Below, piece after piece: positions 1-7,418 of a stretch of 33,343 bases of DNA. The DNA lies in NCBI GenBank assembly GCA_964445985.1, contig CAYUMU010000073.1:1-33343 (forward strand). Direction: 5' to 3'. The position numbers and the translations under genes were made by a program. The notes beneath the pieces were generated by a model. That model worked only from the letters and a program-made list of their open reading frames with translations, was not told the DNA's origin and did no database searches. The DNA is from CAYUMU01 sp964445985 (GTDB taxonomy: Bacteria; Planctomycetota; Planctomycetia; Pirellulales; S012-138). The number at the start of each line of letters is the position of its first letter. Position 1 is the first letter of the stretch.

Positions 1-264
1 GGCCACCCCGCAAAACGCCCGCTCAAAGCCATTTCCCGACGCTCACTAGCTACAAAGTGCTGCCACCAGCCCCGCGAACCGTGCAGAATGAGTGCTGGTT
101 GGCCACGTTCGCGGAATGTGGGTGGTTGTGAGCCGCCGCGATTCTTCTTACGATCCTGCGAGGTTCTGGGCGTATTCGCACAATGCCTACCGGCGTGATC
201 GTCGCCAGAGAACCGCGCCTTTCCATCCCGATTGAATACCCACCGTGCAGGAGCACCCCACGCG
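1..264. other. Left-edge stretch, mostly non-coding
   Basis: No gene is recognised here. In frame 2 a short open stretch ends with TAG at 47-49 and would encode a tail ending in ...KPFPDAH. It could be the last residues of a plus-strand gene cut by the window edge, but 15 residues are too few to decide. The rest up to the ATG at 265 is probably the leader and promoter region of the next gene; I see no clear promoter boxes. Confidence 0.3.
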
Positions 265-549
265 ATGATTACCGTTGGCATGAACTACCACGTGCTGCCC
301 GGCAAGCAGCAAGACTTTGAACAAAAATTCGCGGCCGTGATCGACGCCCTCAAGGCGGCCGAAGGTCACAGTCACTCCACGCTCTGGAAAGACGTGGCCG
401 ACGACGCCTCGTACCTGATTACCAGCGAATGGTCCGAGGAAAAAGCCTTCGTCGATTTCATCCACAGCCAGGCGTTCAAAGACGTGACCACCTGGGGTAA
501 AGAACAAATTCTATCCGGCCGGCCGCAGCACAAGATCTATAAGCACTAG
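265..549 (+). CDS. Antibiotic biosynthesis monooxygenase (ABM) domain protein
   Basis: A 94-residue protein, the usual size of a single-domain ABM-fold (dimeric alpha-beta barrel) protein. Family features visible are an opening strand (MITVGMNYHVLPGK) followed by a helix with a Q-x-F-E-x-K-F pattern, a central strand with a His-containing stretch (AEGHSHSTLWKD), and a third strand ITSEWSEEKAFVDFIHS that carries the typical 'W-x-s-x-e-a-f-x-x-h' pattern. Members are cofactor-free monooxygenases, haem-degrading enzymes or proteins of unknown substrate; nothing here shows the substrate. The start at 265 is preferred over an in-frame ATG at 232 because AGGAG lies at 249-253, eleven bases upstream, and homologous proteins begin at this strand. 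It stands alone between non-coding stretches. Confidence 0.8.
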   Translation: MITVGMNYHVLPGKQQDFEQKFAAVIDALKAAEGHSHSTLWKDVADDASYLITSEWSEEKAFVDFIHSQAFKDVTTWGKEQILSGRPQHKIYKH

Positions 550-570
550 GAGGGGCTGGGGAATGGGGGC

Positions 571-610
571 TAGTGGTTGGTGGCTGGTAGGTAGTGGTCG
601 GTTGTTGATT
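571..610. repeat. G/T-rich degenerate short tandem repeat
   Basis: A run of degenerate TGGTTGG/TGGCTGG/TAGGTAG units just after the ABM gene. The complementary motif is found at 18884-18950, so the same low-complexity type occurs twice in the window. No coding potential. Confidence 0.5.
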
Positions 611-666
611 GCTAGGTGGCGTCGAGTCGCTAGCTTCGTTACCCCGGCAGGGGTTATAGCCATTAG

Positions 667-695
667 CCGGCGGTTGAGCGTAGCGACACCGCCGG
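667..695. repeat. Intergenic hairpin
   Basis: CCGGCGGT at 667-674 is matched by ACCGCCGG at 688-695 with a 13-base loop. It sits between the convergent ABM and helicase genes, near two copies of a CCGGCAGGGGT word (644-654 and 723-733). It may act as a bidirectional terminator or may only be a dispersed palindrome; there is no T-run after it. Confidence 0.4.
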
Positions 696-762
696 TAGCC
701 GAACGCCTATAATAAGAACGACTCCGGCAGGGGTCGCAGAATGCCCCCGACATTGCTCGTGG

Positions 763-2808
763 CTAGCGATTTCCGCCGGAAGGAGAACGCGGAGGTTTTT
801 TTGCGCCCGGCGTTGGTTTGCGCTTGGTCGGCTTGCCCTTGGCTTTCGCTTGCGCTTGCCTTCGCAGCGCGGCTTGCCGGCCGTTTTCGGCGGTGCCCAG
901 CATTTCGTACAAAAAACGGCTGGGCTCCGTCGCCACCTTCTTGCCGCGTTTCATGCGCTCCTTGGCAAAGGTCAGCGTGAGCTGCTGCCGGGCACGGGTG
1001 ATGCCCACGTAACACAGCCGGCGCTCCTCGTCCACGTCCCGTTCAAAATCGGCCAGGCTGCGGCGATGCGGCAGCGTGCCCTCTTCCAGGCCCACCATGT
1101 AAACCCGAGGAAACTCCAAGCCCTTGGCGCCGTGAATGGTCATCAGCACCACGGCGTCGCGCTGCAGCTTTTTAGACTTGTCGCCAGGAATGTCTTTGGG
1201 GTCGAGCGCCACGTCATCAAGGAAACCGGCGAGCGACGGCCGCTTGGCCGTTTCGTCGTAGTTGGCCAGCGCGTTCACCACCTGCTGCACCGAGTTCCAG
1301 CGCGTTTGCTGCTCGCCCGCGTCCTTGCTGTTGCGGAGCACCTCTTGCTCGTAGCCAATCGCCTCGATCAGGTCCATCATCACCCGGCTCAGCGAGGTCC
1401 CTTTCTTGGCCCTGGCCCGGAAGACCTCGATCAGCCGCAGAAAATCGCCCAACGCCGAAGCCGTTTGCGGCGCAAGATTGCCGCCCCCTTGCGATGCTTC
1501 TTCCAGCACCGTCCACAGCGGCCGGTGTTCATGCACGCTTTGCGCCAGCAGGTTTTGCACGGTTTGCTGGCCAATGCCTCGGGCTGGCGTGTTGATGATC
1601 CGCAGCAGCGCCGTTTCATCTTGCGGACGATTGAACAGCTTGAAATACGCCAGCAGGTCGCGGACCTCTTTCCGATCGAAGAACGACGTGCCCCCGAGCA
1701 GCACATACGGGATGCTGGCCTTGCGCAGCTCGGTTTCAAACGGCTGCGTTTGCTCGTTGGTGCGGAACAGAATGGCGAAATCGCGGAACGTGGCCTCGCC
1801 GGCGGAAACAGCGTTGATGATGTCTTGCGCCGGCAGCAGGGCTTCGGCCACTTCGTCTTTGCAGGCCAGCACCCGCGGCCGTTCGCCTTCGCCCAGCGAT
1901 GCCCTCAGCACCTTGGGATGCCGCTCGCTGTTGAAACCAATCAGGCGGTTGGCGAGTTCCAAAATGGCCGAGGTCGAGCGGTAGTTCTCTTCCAGCCGCA
2001 CCACCTTGGCGTCGGGCCAGTCTCGCTGGAAGCGAAGGATATGCTGCACCTCGGCCCCGCGCCAGCCGTAGATCGATTGGTCGTCATCCCCCACCACGCA
2101 AAAATTGCGATGCCCTTCGGCCAGCCCTTTGAGAATGCGGTACTGGCTGCCGTTGGTGTCCTGGTATTCATCGACCAGCAGGTGCTGATACCGGGCCGCT
2201 TCGATCTCCCGCACGCGGGGGTGCTCGGCAAACAGCTCTTCGGTGCAGAGCAGCAGGTCGTCAAAATCGACAGCCCCAGCGGCCCGCAGCGCGGCTTGAA
2301 AACGCTTGTAGGCCACGGCCGCCAGGTGCTCCACGTCCGTGGCCGCCACGGCAGCCGCCTGCGCGGGGCGAAGGCTGGCGGTCTTCCACCGGCTAATCTG
2401 GGCCAGCAAGTCGGCCGGACGAATGGCGGCGGTGGGGGCGCTGATTTCTTTGAGCGCGGCGCGGGCCAGGCTTTCCTGGTCGCCCCGATCGTAAATGGCG
2501 AAGTGCCGCGGATACCCCAGGTGATGAATCTGCCGCCGCAGAATGTTCATGCAGAGCGAGTGAATGGTGGAGATCACCGGCCGCTTTTCGAGCCGCTTGC
2601 CGAGCAACTCGCCGGCCCTTTGGCCCATTTCGTTGGCCGCCTTGCGCGTGAACGTCACGGCCAGAATTTGGTCGGGCGGAATGCGATGCCGCACCAGGTT
2701 GGCAATGCGGTGGGTCACCACCCGCGTTTTGCCCGTTCCGGCCCCCGCCAGCACCAACAGCGGCCCCGCCAGGCTATTCACGGCTTCAAGTTGTGCGGGA
2801 TTGAGCAT
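763..2808 (-). CDS. UvrD/PcrA/Rep-family superfamily 1A DNA helicase
   Basis: A 681-residue ATP-dependent 3'-5' DNA helicase. All superfamily 1A motifs are visible in order: the Q-motif region LNPAQLEAV at the very N-terminus, Walker A AGAGTGKT (21-28), motif Ia FTRKAANEM, Walker B DEYQDTN (about 211-217), motif III DDDQSIYGWRGA (about 239-250), motif IV LEENYRS, motif V TIHGAKGLEF (about 553-563) and motif VI YVGITRARQQL (about 598-608). The tail is rich in Lys, Arg and Pro, as in the disordered C-termini of PcrA/UvrD that contact partners such as RNA polymerase. The frame stays open upstream to 2976, but the start at 2808 fits family N-termini; the 56 extra residues look like translated leader. 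There is no strong ribosome site. Likely roles are repair and fork maintenance. Rep, UvrD and PcrA cannot be told apart here. Confidence 0.93.
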   Translation of the reverse strand: MLNPAQLEAVNSLAGPLLVLAGAGTGKTRVVTHRIANLVRHRIPPDQILAVTFTRKAANEMGQRAGELLGKRLEKRPVISTIHSLCMNILRRQIHHLGYPRHFAIYDRGDQESLARAALKEISAPTAAIRPADLLAQISRWKTASLRPAQAAAVAATDVEHLAAVAYKRFQAALRAAGAVDFDDLLLCTEELFAEHPRVREIEAARYQHLLVDEYQDTNGSQYRILKGLAEGHRNFCVVGDDDQSIYGWRGAEVQHILRFQRDWPDAKVVRLEENYRSTSAILELANRLIGFNSERHPKVLRASLGEGERPRVLACKDEVAEALLPAQDIINAVSAGEATFRDFAILFRTNEQTQPFETELRKASIPYVLLGGTSFFDRKEVRDLLAYFKLFNRPQDETALLRIINTPARGIGQQTVQNLLAQSVHEHRPLWTVLEEASQGGGNLAPQTASALGDFLRLIEVFRARAKKGTSLSRVMMDLIEAIGYEQEVLRNSKDAGEQQTRWNSVQQVVNALANYDETAKRPSLAGFLDDVALDPKDIPGDKSKKLQRDAVVLMTIHGAKGLEFPRVYMVGLEEGTLPHRRSLADFERDVDEERRLCYVGITRARQQLTLTFAKERMKRGKKVATEPSRFLYEMLGTAENGRQAALRRQAQAKAKGKPTKRKPTPGAKKPPRSPSGGNR

Positions 2809-3152
2809 GGAGCGAAGCGGCAAGGGGGGCGGCAGACGGCAAGAATCGGGCAGCGATTGGGGGCGGGGCAGGCACTCATGTTCGGCCTCGTCGCGACTTT
2901 TCCAAAGGCAACTCGGGGGAGCGCGGTGAATAAATACTCGGCGGGCCAGCCAGGCCGGCTTCCCCGCTTCCTTCAAATGCCTTTCCCGATGTTAGACGCC
3001 GGAGCACCGTTTGGGGAGAGGAGAAACGGCACGACAACCGCTCGGCTCGTTGACCCTCCGGCCTGCATCTGCTAGCCTTGCGGCTTCGCAAAACCTGCCA
3101 AAAACACAGTCCCGCGGCTCGTTGGGCCGCACGTAGAACATCAGGTGAAACC
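2809..3152. other. Divergent intergenic region between helicase and isocitrate dehydrogenase
   Basis: This 344-base stretch separates two divergently transcribed genes and must hold both promoters. A candidate plus-strand promoter is listed separately. I see no RNA gene or repeat in it. The open frames crossing it on both strands are extensions of the two neighbours or their antisense shadows. Confidence 0.5.
3050..3078 (+). promoter_or_regulatory. Candidate sigma70-type promoter for isocitrate dehydrogenase
   Basis: TTGACC (3050-3055) is followed after 17 bases by TAGCCT (3073-3078). The -35 box is five of six to consensus, the -10 box only three of six. It lies 75 bases ahead of the ATG at 3153. 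Confidence 0.3.
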
Positions 3153-4244
3153 ATGGCTTACGACGTAACATTGATCACGGGTGACGGAACCGGTCCCGAG
3201 CTAGCCGAGGCGGCCCGCCGCTGCGTGGACGCCACGGGCGTCAAGATCAATTGGGACGTCCAAGAAGCCGGCGTGGATGTGATGGAGAAGGCCGGCACGC
3301 CGCTCCCGGCCGCCACGCTCGATAGCGTTCGCCGCACCCGCTGCGCGCTCAAGGCCCCTATCACCACCCCGGTGGGCACGGGCTTCCGCAGCATCAACGT
3401 CCATCTCCGCCAGGAATTGGGCCTGTTCTCCTGCATCCGCCCCTGCAAACAATATGTGGGCGTGCGGAGCTTCTTCCACGACGTGCCGGTCGATATTGTC
3501 ATCGTCCGCGAGAACACCGAAGACCTGTACGCCGGCGTGGAATTCGAGGCCGGCAAGCCCGAGACCAGCAAGCTCATCGACTTCATCAACGGCATTTCCG
3601 ACCGCAAGATCAAAACGCCGGGCGACGTGACGGGCGTTTCGATCAAGCCGATCAGCGTGCCCGGCACCGAGCGGATCGTCCGCTGCGCCTTCGACTACGC
3701 CCGCGCCAACGGCCGCAAGAAGGTCACCTGCGTCCACAAAGCCAACATCATGAAGTACACCGACGGCCTGTGGCTGGCCACGGCCACCAAGATTGCCGAG
3801 GAGTACCAAGACATTGAGTTCGAGGAACGCATTGTCGACAACATGTGCATGCAGCTCGTGCAAAAGCCGGAACTCTACGACGTGCTGGTGCTGCAAAACC
3901 TGTACGGCGACATCTTGAGCGACCTGGGCGCCGGTCTCGTCGGCGGCCTCGGCGTGGCCCCCGGCGCCAACATCGGCGACGGCGGCGCGGTGTTCGAAGC
4001 CACCCACGGCAGCGCCCCCAAGTACAAGGGCCAAAACAAGGTGAACCCCACCGCCCTCATCCTCTCGGGCATGCTCATGCTGCAACACCTGGGCGAGAAG
4101 GATGCCGCCAACCGGTTGGAAAAAGCCGTGGCCGACGTAATCGCCGAAGGCCAGAACGTCACCTACGACCTCAAACCCAACCGCGACGACCCCACGGCCG
4201 TAGGCACACGGGAAATGGCCGAAGCGATCTGCAAAAAGCTGTAG
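3153..4244 (+). CDS. Isocitrate dehydrogenase (NAD-type)
   Basis: A 363-residue member of the isocitrate/isopropylmalate dehydrogenase family, which oxidatively decarboxylates a hydroxy-acid. Family signs are the opening GDGTGPEL, the substrate-binding SINVHLRQELGLFSCIRP arginines, the ENTEDLYAG loop, the catalytic-lysine segment HKANIMKYTDGLW, the metal-binding aspartates in NLYGDILSDLGAGLVGGLG, and the nucleotide-binding EATHGSAPKYKGQNKVNP loop. The HKANIMK segment and the short length point to the mitochondrial-Idh3-like NAD enzyme rather than isopropylmalate dehydrogenase or the longer NADP enzyme. It would run the isocitrate to 2-oxoglutarate step of the TCA cycle. The start at 3153 has AGGTGA at 3143-3148; the frame extends back to 3078 but the family begins at MAYDVTLI. 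The gene is monocistronic. Confidence 0.9.
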   Translation: MAYDVTLITGDGTGPELAEAARRCVDATGVKINWDVQEAGVDVMEKAGTPLPAATLDSVRRTRCALKAPITTPVGTGFRSINVHLRQELGLFSCIRPCKQYVGVRSFFHDVPVDIVIVRENTEDLYAGVEFEAGKPETSKLIDFINGISDRKIKTPGDVTGVSIKPISVPGTERIVRCAFDYARANGRKKVTCVHKANIMKYTDGLWLATATKIAEEYQDIEFEERIVDNMCMQLVQKPELYDVLVLQNLYGDILSDLGAGLVGGLGVAPGANIGDGGAVFEATHGSAPKYKGQNKVNPTALILSGMLMLQHLGEKDAANRLEKAVADVIAEGQNVTYDLKPNRDDPTAVGTREMAEAICKKL

Positions 4245-4252
4245 GCCAGCCT

Positions 4253-4410
4253 ACGTGTGCCACTGCTTGCGGTCGAATACGTTCTGCCTACAGAGCACGC
4301 TCACCACGACCGCAAGCAGTGCGCGGCGGAGACTGGCATAGCACTTCGTTGGCCAAGCAGTGGCACACTTCCATTGCCTACGTTCATAGGCAACAAGAGC
4401 CAGGGCACCC
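4253..4410. repeat. Composite dispersed repeat, copy 1
   Basis: The first 86 bases (4253-4338) are identical to 7694-7779, and the match resumes after a few mismatches to about 4358. The last part (4359-4410) is identical to 7870-7921. Inside is a perfect 15-bp inverted repeat, CACTGCTTGCGGTCG (4261-4275) against its complement at 4307-4321, which could fold as a hairpin with a 31-base loop. Copy 2 carries an additional block of about 70 bases in the middle. No protein is encoded. The repeat begins only eight bases after the isocitrate dehydrogenase stop. Confidence 0.85.
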
Positions 4411-4430
4411 GTGCGCCTGGCGGGATTTTT
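4400..4430 (+). terminator. Candidate rho-independent terminator
   Basis: CCAGGGCAC (4400-4408) pairs with GTGC-g-CCTGG (4411-4420, one bulged base), and TTTTT follows at 4426-4430. It lies about 155 bases after the isocitrate dehydrogenase stop, at the end of the dispersed repeat. In the second repeat copy the same arm is not followed by the T-run, so the terminator shape may be accidental. Confidence 0.35.
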
Positions 4431-4458
4431 CTGGTGGATTTGGCCAAACTCCGCTGCC

Positions 4459-4496
4459 GCCACGCCCTTCGCTGGGGCTCAGGGGGCGTGCCACCC
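4459..4496 (+). repeat. REP-like short palindrome, copy A
   Basis: The unit begins GCCACGCCCTTCGCTGGGG and ends GGGGGCGTGCCACCC. CACGCCC (4461-4467) pairs with GGGCGTG (4484-4490). Related copies lie at 6810-6843 (inverted) and 7232-7268. The last two border a REP-associated transposase remnant. Confidence 0.6.
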
Positions 4497-4579
4497 GCCC
4501 CGCATTTGGTGGGTGTAAACACACCACCCTACAAATGTATTTGTGACCCACCCTACGCTCTAAATTGGCAAAAGTCGAG

Positions 4580-5449
4580 CTAAAATGCAGTGCTGAATCT
4601 AAACACGCTCTTGCCATCTTTAATTGCGAATGCTTCGATATACATTGCGAAATAAGTAGAACCAAAGACATATAGCGTATCACCCGTGACCGTTATTTCC
4701 ACATGGTGAGTGCCAGAGTTGCCCAGGATAGGTTGCAATGCACACACATCCGTGGACCAAAGGGTTTTCTTTGATGCACTATCGATAAAAAACAACGGAA
4801 ACGAAGCGCCGGTATCTAAGTGAACCGCAGCTGCGAAGCGCCGGTCGTCGATTACTATGATATTGACAGCGTCAAGAAACGTAATTGCATCTTCCGCATG
4901 AGAAACAGCATCTTTGGGAATGATGTAATCTCGGCCGCCAATAACCGCCTTTAATTCATCATTGACGCGATTGATGCTAGTGATATGGCTGGGTATGCTA
5001 ATCCCTGCATCTGTAATTCTATATTCAAAACGCGGATCGATTTTGATAGGTACGGAAAGGACAAGATCATCGAAGTAGCGCAAGCGGACAAGGCGATTCT
5101 CCCACCAACTTGGCAACTCGATTTCCAAGCGTCCTTCGATATAGCCAGCGAAACGCTCTAGTTTTCGTCGATCAATGGGCTTGGATTGCTTTCGGTCATG
5201 GTCTAGAAATGTTCGGCGGATCATCTCCCACCGTGCAGGCAGGGCAATCCCTAGACTTGAAGACAAGGACATCTCGTGCAAGCTATCGTTGCCGATTTGT
5301 TTCCAGAGATCTCGTGGTGACAAGACGCCGCACTCCATGCCTTTCAATTGCTCAAGCAATGGATTTTCCTCTGCATGGGCGCTGCTGAAGACAAACAGCA
5401 CATTCAAAAAGGTTGCGATCGCCGAGGATTTGAATGCAATGTGCGACAT
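4580..5449 (-). CDS. Secreted protein of unknown function
   Basis: I do not recognise the family. The 289-residue product begins with a typical signal peptide: Lys-containing start, hydrophobic stretch IATFLNVLFVFSS, and a signal-peptidase site after AHA (about residue 26). The mature part has alternating polar and beta-type segments, for example VHLDTGASFPLFFID and VEITVTGDTLYVFGSTYFAMYIEAF, which suggest an extracytoplasmic beta-rich domain. There are no catalytic motifs I can name. The ATG at 5449 has AGGAG seven bases upstream. The gene is clearly less GC-rich than the housekeeping genes around it, as is the LRR gene upstream, which suggests an acquired or relaxed region. A 160-bp inverted-repeat element begins 18 bases upstream of the start, so its own promoter must lie in or beyond that element. 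Confidence 0.65.
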   Translation of the reverse strand: MSHIAFKSSAIATFLNVLFVFSSAHAEENPLLEQLKGMECGVLSPRDLWKQIGNDSLHEMSLSSSLGIALPARWEMIRRTFLDHDRKQSKPIDRRKLERFAGYIEGRLEIELPSWWENRLVRLRYFDDLVLSVPIKIDPRFEYRITDAGISIPSHITSINRVNDELKAVIGGRDYIIPKDAVSHAEDAITFLDAVNIIVIDDRRFAAAVHLDTGASFPLFFIDSASKKTLWSTDVCALQPILGNSGTHHVEITVTGDTLYVFGSTYFAMYIEAFAIKDGKSVFRFSTAF

Positions 5450-5467
5450 GCGTTTGCTCCTATTTTG

Positions 5468-5627
5468 GGTAGGGTGGCACGCTACGCCGTTAACCCTTTT
5501 TCTAACCGCAAATTACGCAATAGTTTACATCGGCCTGTAATTTAGGGAAGCTTGGCTGCCGAGAAATCTCGGAAAACTGCGTAATTTCCGAACCAATAAG
5601 GTTAACGGCGTAGCGTGCCACCCTACC
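5468..5627. mobile_element. 160-bp MITE-like element with perfect 28-bp terminal inverted repeats
   Basis: The first 28 bases (5468-5495, beginning GGTAGGGTGGCACGC) are the exact reverse complement of the last 28 (5600-5627, ending GCGTGCCACCCTACC). An inner inverted pair, AAATTACGCA (5510-5519) and TGCGTAATTT (5578-5587), adds to the fold, and a small hairpin CCGAG-aaat-CTCGG lies between. There is no open reading frame. I see no obvious target-site duplication in the flanks. It lies between two co-directional AT-richer genes. Its ends share the word GCGTGCCACCC with the REP-like palindromes at 4459 and 7232. Confidence 0.75.
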
Positions 5628-5675
5628 GAACTCAATCGGTCTTCCCTACGCGTATCCATTGCTGCCCTACCTTTG

Positions 5676-6710
5676 CTAATCAATACAAATCTCAACGCCC
5701 GGCAGTAATTCCTTAAGCCGATGAACGCCATTGGCCGAAATGCTAGTTCCGCTAAGCACTAGAACCTTAAGCGTGCGAAAGCCTTTCAGTGTCATCACGC
5801 ACTGATCATCTATATCGTGGTTGTCAGCAATGTTCAGCGTCTTCAATCGGGGCAACCTGGTCAATGCGAGCAGCCCTTGACAATTCAGCTGGGTGTCGTA
5901 GAGGTTAAGTTCCTCCAAAGCTCCAAGGTGCGTCAATTCCGATATCCATTTTTGATCTAGGGGACTTCCGCCAAGATCAAGGTCGCACAATCGCTGAAGT
6001 GACGTTAAATAACGCAAGCCTCGTCCCGTGATCTTTCCGCCTTTGAGTGTAAGCGATCTGAGCTTGTAAAGACCGCTCAAGCAAGCCAAGTCCCCATCGG
6101 TCAGACATATTTCCAATTGAGTCAGAGCCGTCAATCCGCGCAACGATACCTTTGATTGCGGTGACAAATAGCACGAGTGTTGTGACAGATCAGAGTCGCT
6201 GCTCCAAAGGACTTCGAGATTGGGGTGATTCGTCAAATATTGGATCGCATCTTGCGGAATCGTTATCATATTGAGGTTTTTGAGTGGAGATAGGACTGCG
6301 AACTTCGCGAGATCCCCATCGTCGGTACTCCAGAAGTCGAACTGACGAAGATTCCGAAGCCTACCAACGAAATCCATCGTTCGCCGGTCGAGCACGACTG
6401 GTGTACCTTCCGGAAAAGTATACTCCGGCAAAGATACATAAACTACATCATGGCACATGTCGATCCCAATCCAATCCGACAACCGATCGGGGACTTGTTC
6501 GACACCTAGCGACTGCGTAGGCGAGTCGTCGCCACCGAAATGCAATGAATCAAATTGGTAGTCATACTCCACGCTTGCGTCCAGGCGGCACAAGAATTCG
6601 ACAGCTTGTTGCTGTAGCTGCGCCTGACGATGCATAGCTGCAACCCATGCAATCCCGATCACAAGGATTGATAGGCTTGCAAGTATTGGCGCAAGTCGAC
6701 GACGCTTCAT
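5676..6710 (-). CDS. Membrane-anchored leucine-rich repeat protein
   Basis: A 344-residue protein. The N-terminus (MKRRRLAPILASLSILVIGIAWVAAM) is a basic start plus one hydrophobic helix, either an uncleaved anchor or signal peptide, so the rest is probably extracytoplasmic. From about residue 120 there are leucine-rich repeats of roughly 24 residues, such as LRSLTLKGGKITGRGLRYLTSLQRLCDLDLGGSPL and LEELNLYDTQLNCQGLLALTRLPRLKTLNIADN. The protein ends with the cap LKELLPGVEICID, a form common in planctomycete LRR proteins. Such domains bind other proteins; the partner is unknown. GGGAG lies about ten bases before the ATG. Base composition is lower in GC than in the window's core genes, like the secreted-protein gene downstream. 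Confidence 0.8.
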   Translation of the reverse strand: MKRRRLAPILASLSILVIGIAWVAAMHRQAQLQQQAVEFLCRLDASVEYDYQFDSLHFGGDDSPTQSLGVEQVPDRLSDWIGIDMCHDVVYVSLPEYTFPEGTPVVLDRRTMDFVGRLRNLRQFDFWSTDDGDLAKFAVLSPLKNLNMITIPQDAIQYLTNHPNLEVLWSSDSDLSQHSCYLSPQSKVSLRGLTALTQLEICLTDGDLACLSGLYKLRSLTLKGGKITGRGLRYLTSLQRLCDLDLGGSPLDQKWISELTHLGALEELNLYDTQLNCQGLLALTRLPRLKTLNIADNHDIDDQCVMTLKGFRTLKVLVLSGTSISANGVHRLKELLPGVEICID

Positions 6711-6809
6711 TAATGATGCACTCCCAAAGATCAGAGCGTCAAATTACGAGTGACGCATAGACAGCCCACGAATGACTTAAGAGCGAGCCGACGAATAGCC
6801 TCCCGGGTC

Positions 6810-6843
6810 GGGTGCACGCCATGAGCCCCAGCGAAGGGCGTGG
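6810..6843 (-). repeat. REP-like short palindrome, copy B
   Basis: Read on the minus strand it begins CCACGCCCTTCGCTGGGGCT and ends GGCGTGCACCC, matching copy A except near the end. It lies downstream of the broken transposase, on its minus-strand 3' side. Confidence 0.6.
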
Positions 6844-6953
6844 TTGACTCGCCGGCACGGCCAGCTATTTCCATCCAGCTTACAACGCAGGCAGCGTGCG
6901 ATCCATTTCCAACAGCACAGGCTGAAAGCCGGCGTACCAACGCGCGCTGGACC

Positions 6954-7157
6954 ATAAGCCCACAGATCCACGGGCCAACGGCCACGAGCCTCTTGCAGCG
7001 CTTCGATGAACCAAGTTCGGGTCCGATCCTTGGCCAAGAATGGATACCGATGGTAACAGGTGAAGGTCAGCTCGCGCGGAGACTGCTCGGCGTCGATGCG
7101 GCGGCGGCGGCGCTTGCTGAAGAAGGTGTCGCCGGTGGCGGGATCGGTGACGCGCAT
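6954..7157 (-). pseudogene. REP-associated tyrosine transposase (Y1/RAYT) remnant
   Basis: From an ATG at 7157 the minus strand encodes about 68 residues starting MRVTDPATGDTFFSKRRRRR and running through ELTFTCYHRYPFLAKDRTRTWFIEALQEARGRWPVDLWAY. This is the typical opening of planctomycete RAYT-type Y1 transposases, single-strand HUH enzymes that mobilise REP palindromes. In intact members the next residues are a VVMPEHVHLL-like stretch carrying the catalytic HUH histidines. Here homology stops abruptly after DLWAY and the frame continues into unrelated intergenic sequence, so the HUH motif and the catalytic tyrosine are lost. The remnant is bordered by two palindromes (6810-6843 and 7232-7268), the arrangement expected for a RAYT and its substrates. 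The protein cannot be active. Confidence 0.7.
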
Positions 7158-7231
7158 GGTTGCCCTCGCATTCCCTGTACGGTAAGTAGGCGCCGAACTC
7201 GCCTGCCAGTATAGCTGAAATATCGCCGCTG

Positions 7232-7268
7232 CGCCACGCCCTTCGCTCAGGCTCAGAGCGTGCCACCC
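7232..7268 (+). repeat. REP-like short palindrome, copy C
   Basis: The unit begins CGCCACGCCCTTCGCTCAGG and ends AGAGCGTGCCACCC. It resembles copy A with several changes. It lies upstream of the transposase remnant and exactly where the front part of hicA is missing. Confidence 0.55.
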
Positions 7269-7418
7269 GAGCCGAATCGAGGAGGTAAGGGCAGTCATCG
7301 CAATTTTGTGCATCCTCGCGTTACGAAGCCGGTAACGGTCGCTGGAAAATTGAGCAGCGACGCGAAACAATATCAAGAGAATGCGGTCAAGCGTGCCATT
7401 GAGGAATCCCGGTCATGA
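7260..7418 (+). pseudogene. hicA: 5'-truncated HicA-like toxin fragment
   Basis: In the frame that ends with the TGA at 7416-7418 the sequence reads GGKGSHRNFVHPRVTKPVTVAGKLSSDAKQYQENAVKRAIEESRS. The KGSHRxF-HP...VTVAGK pattern is the core of HicA (YcfA) mRNA-interferase toxins, whose catalytic histidine lies in GSHR. The N-terminal helix and strand (family form MKxxDVIKxLExxGW) are missing; instead a REP-like palindrome runs into the frame, leaving only a GTG at 7260 as a possible start. The stop overlaps the hicB ATG as ATGA, the normal toxin-antitoxin coupling. The toxin is probably dead, although a short product from the GTG cannot be excluded. The fragment has no ATG start and is easy to miss. 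Confidence 0.65.

Larger units (their letters stand above)
6711..7259. other. Repeat and transposase-remnant region without an intact gene
   Basis: This stretch holds two REP-like palindromes and the remains of a Y1 transposase, listed separately. It also carries a GCCGGCTTTCAGCCTG word (complement at about 6922-6937) of intergenic type. The open frames seen here are fragments or shadows and none has a family-like full length. Confidence 0.6.

Noticed and set aside
850..3075. 741-codon plus-strand open frame opposite the helicase gene
   Set aside because: It is antisense to a gene with all helicase motifs. Its translation is rich in His, Arg and Gln without domain features, as expected from high-GC codon bias.
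3201..4088. 295-codon minus-strand frame opposite isocitrate dehydrogenase
   Set aside because: Antisense shadow of a well-supported gene; composition is Val/Ala/His-rich with no recognisable motif.
3845..4546. 233-codon plus-strand frame overlapping the end of isocitrate dehydrogenase
   Set aside because: An Arg/Pro-rich alternative frame of the dehydrogenase that runs on into the dispersed repeat; no protein-like features.
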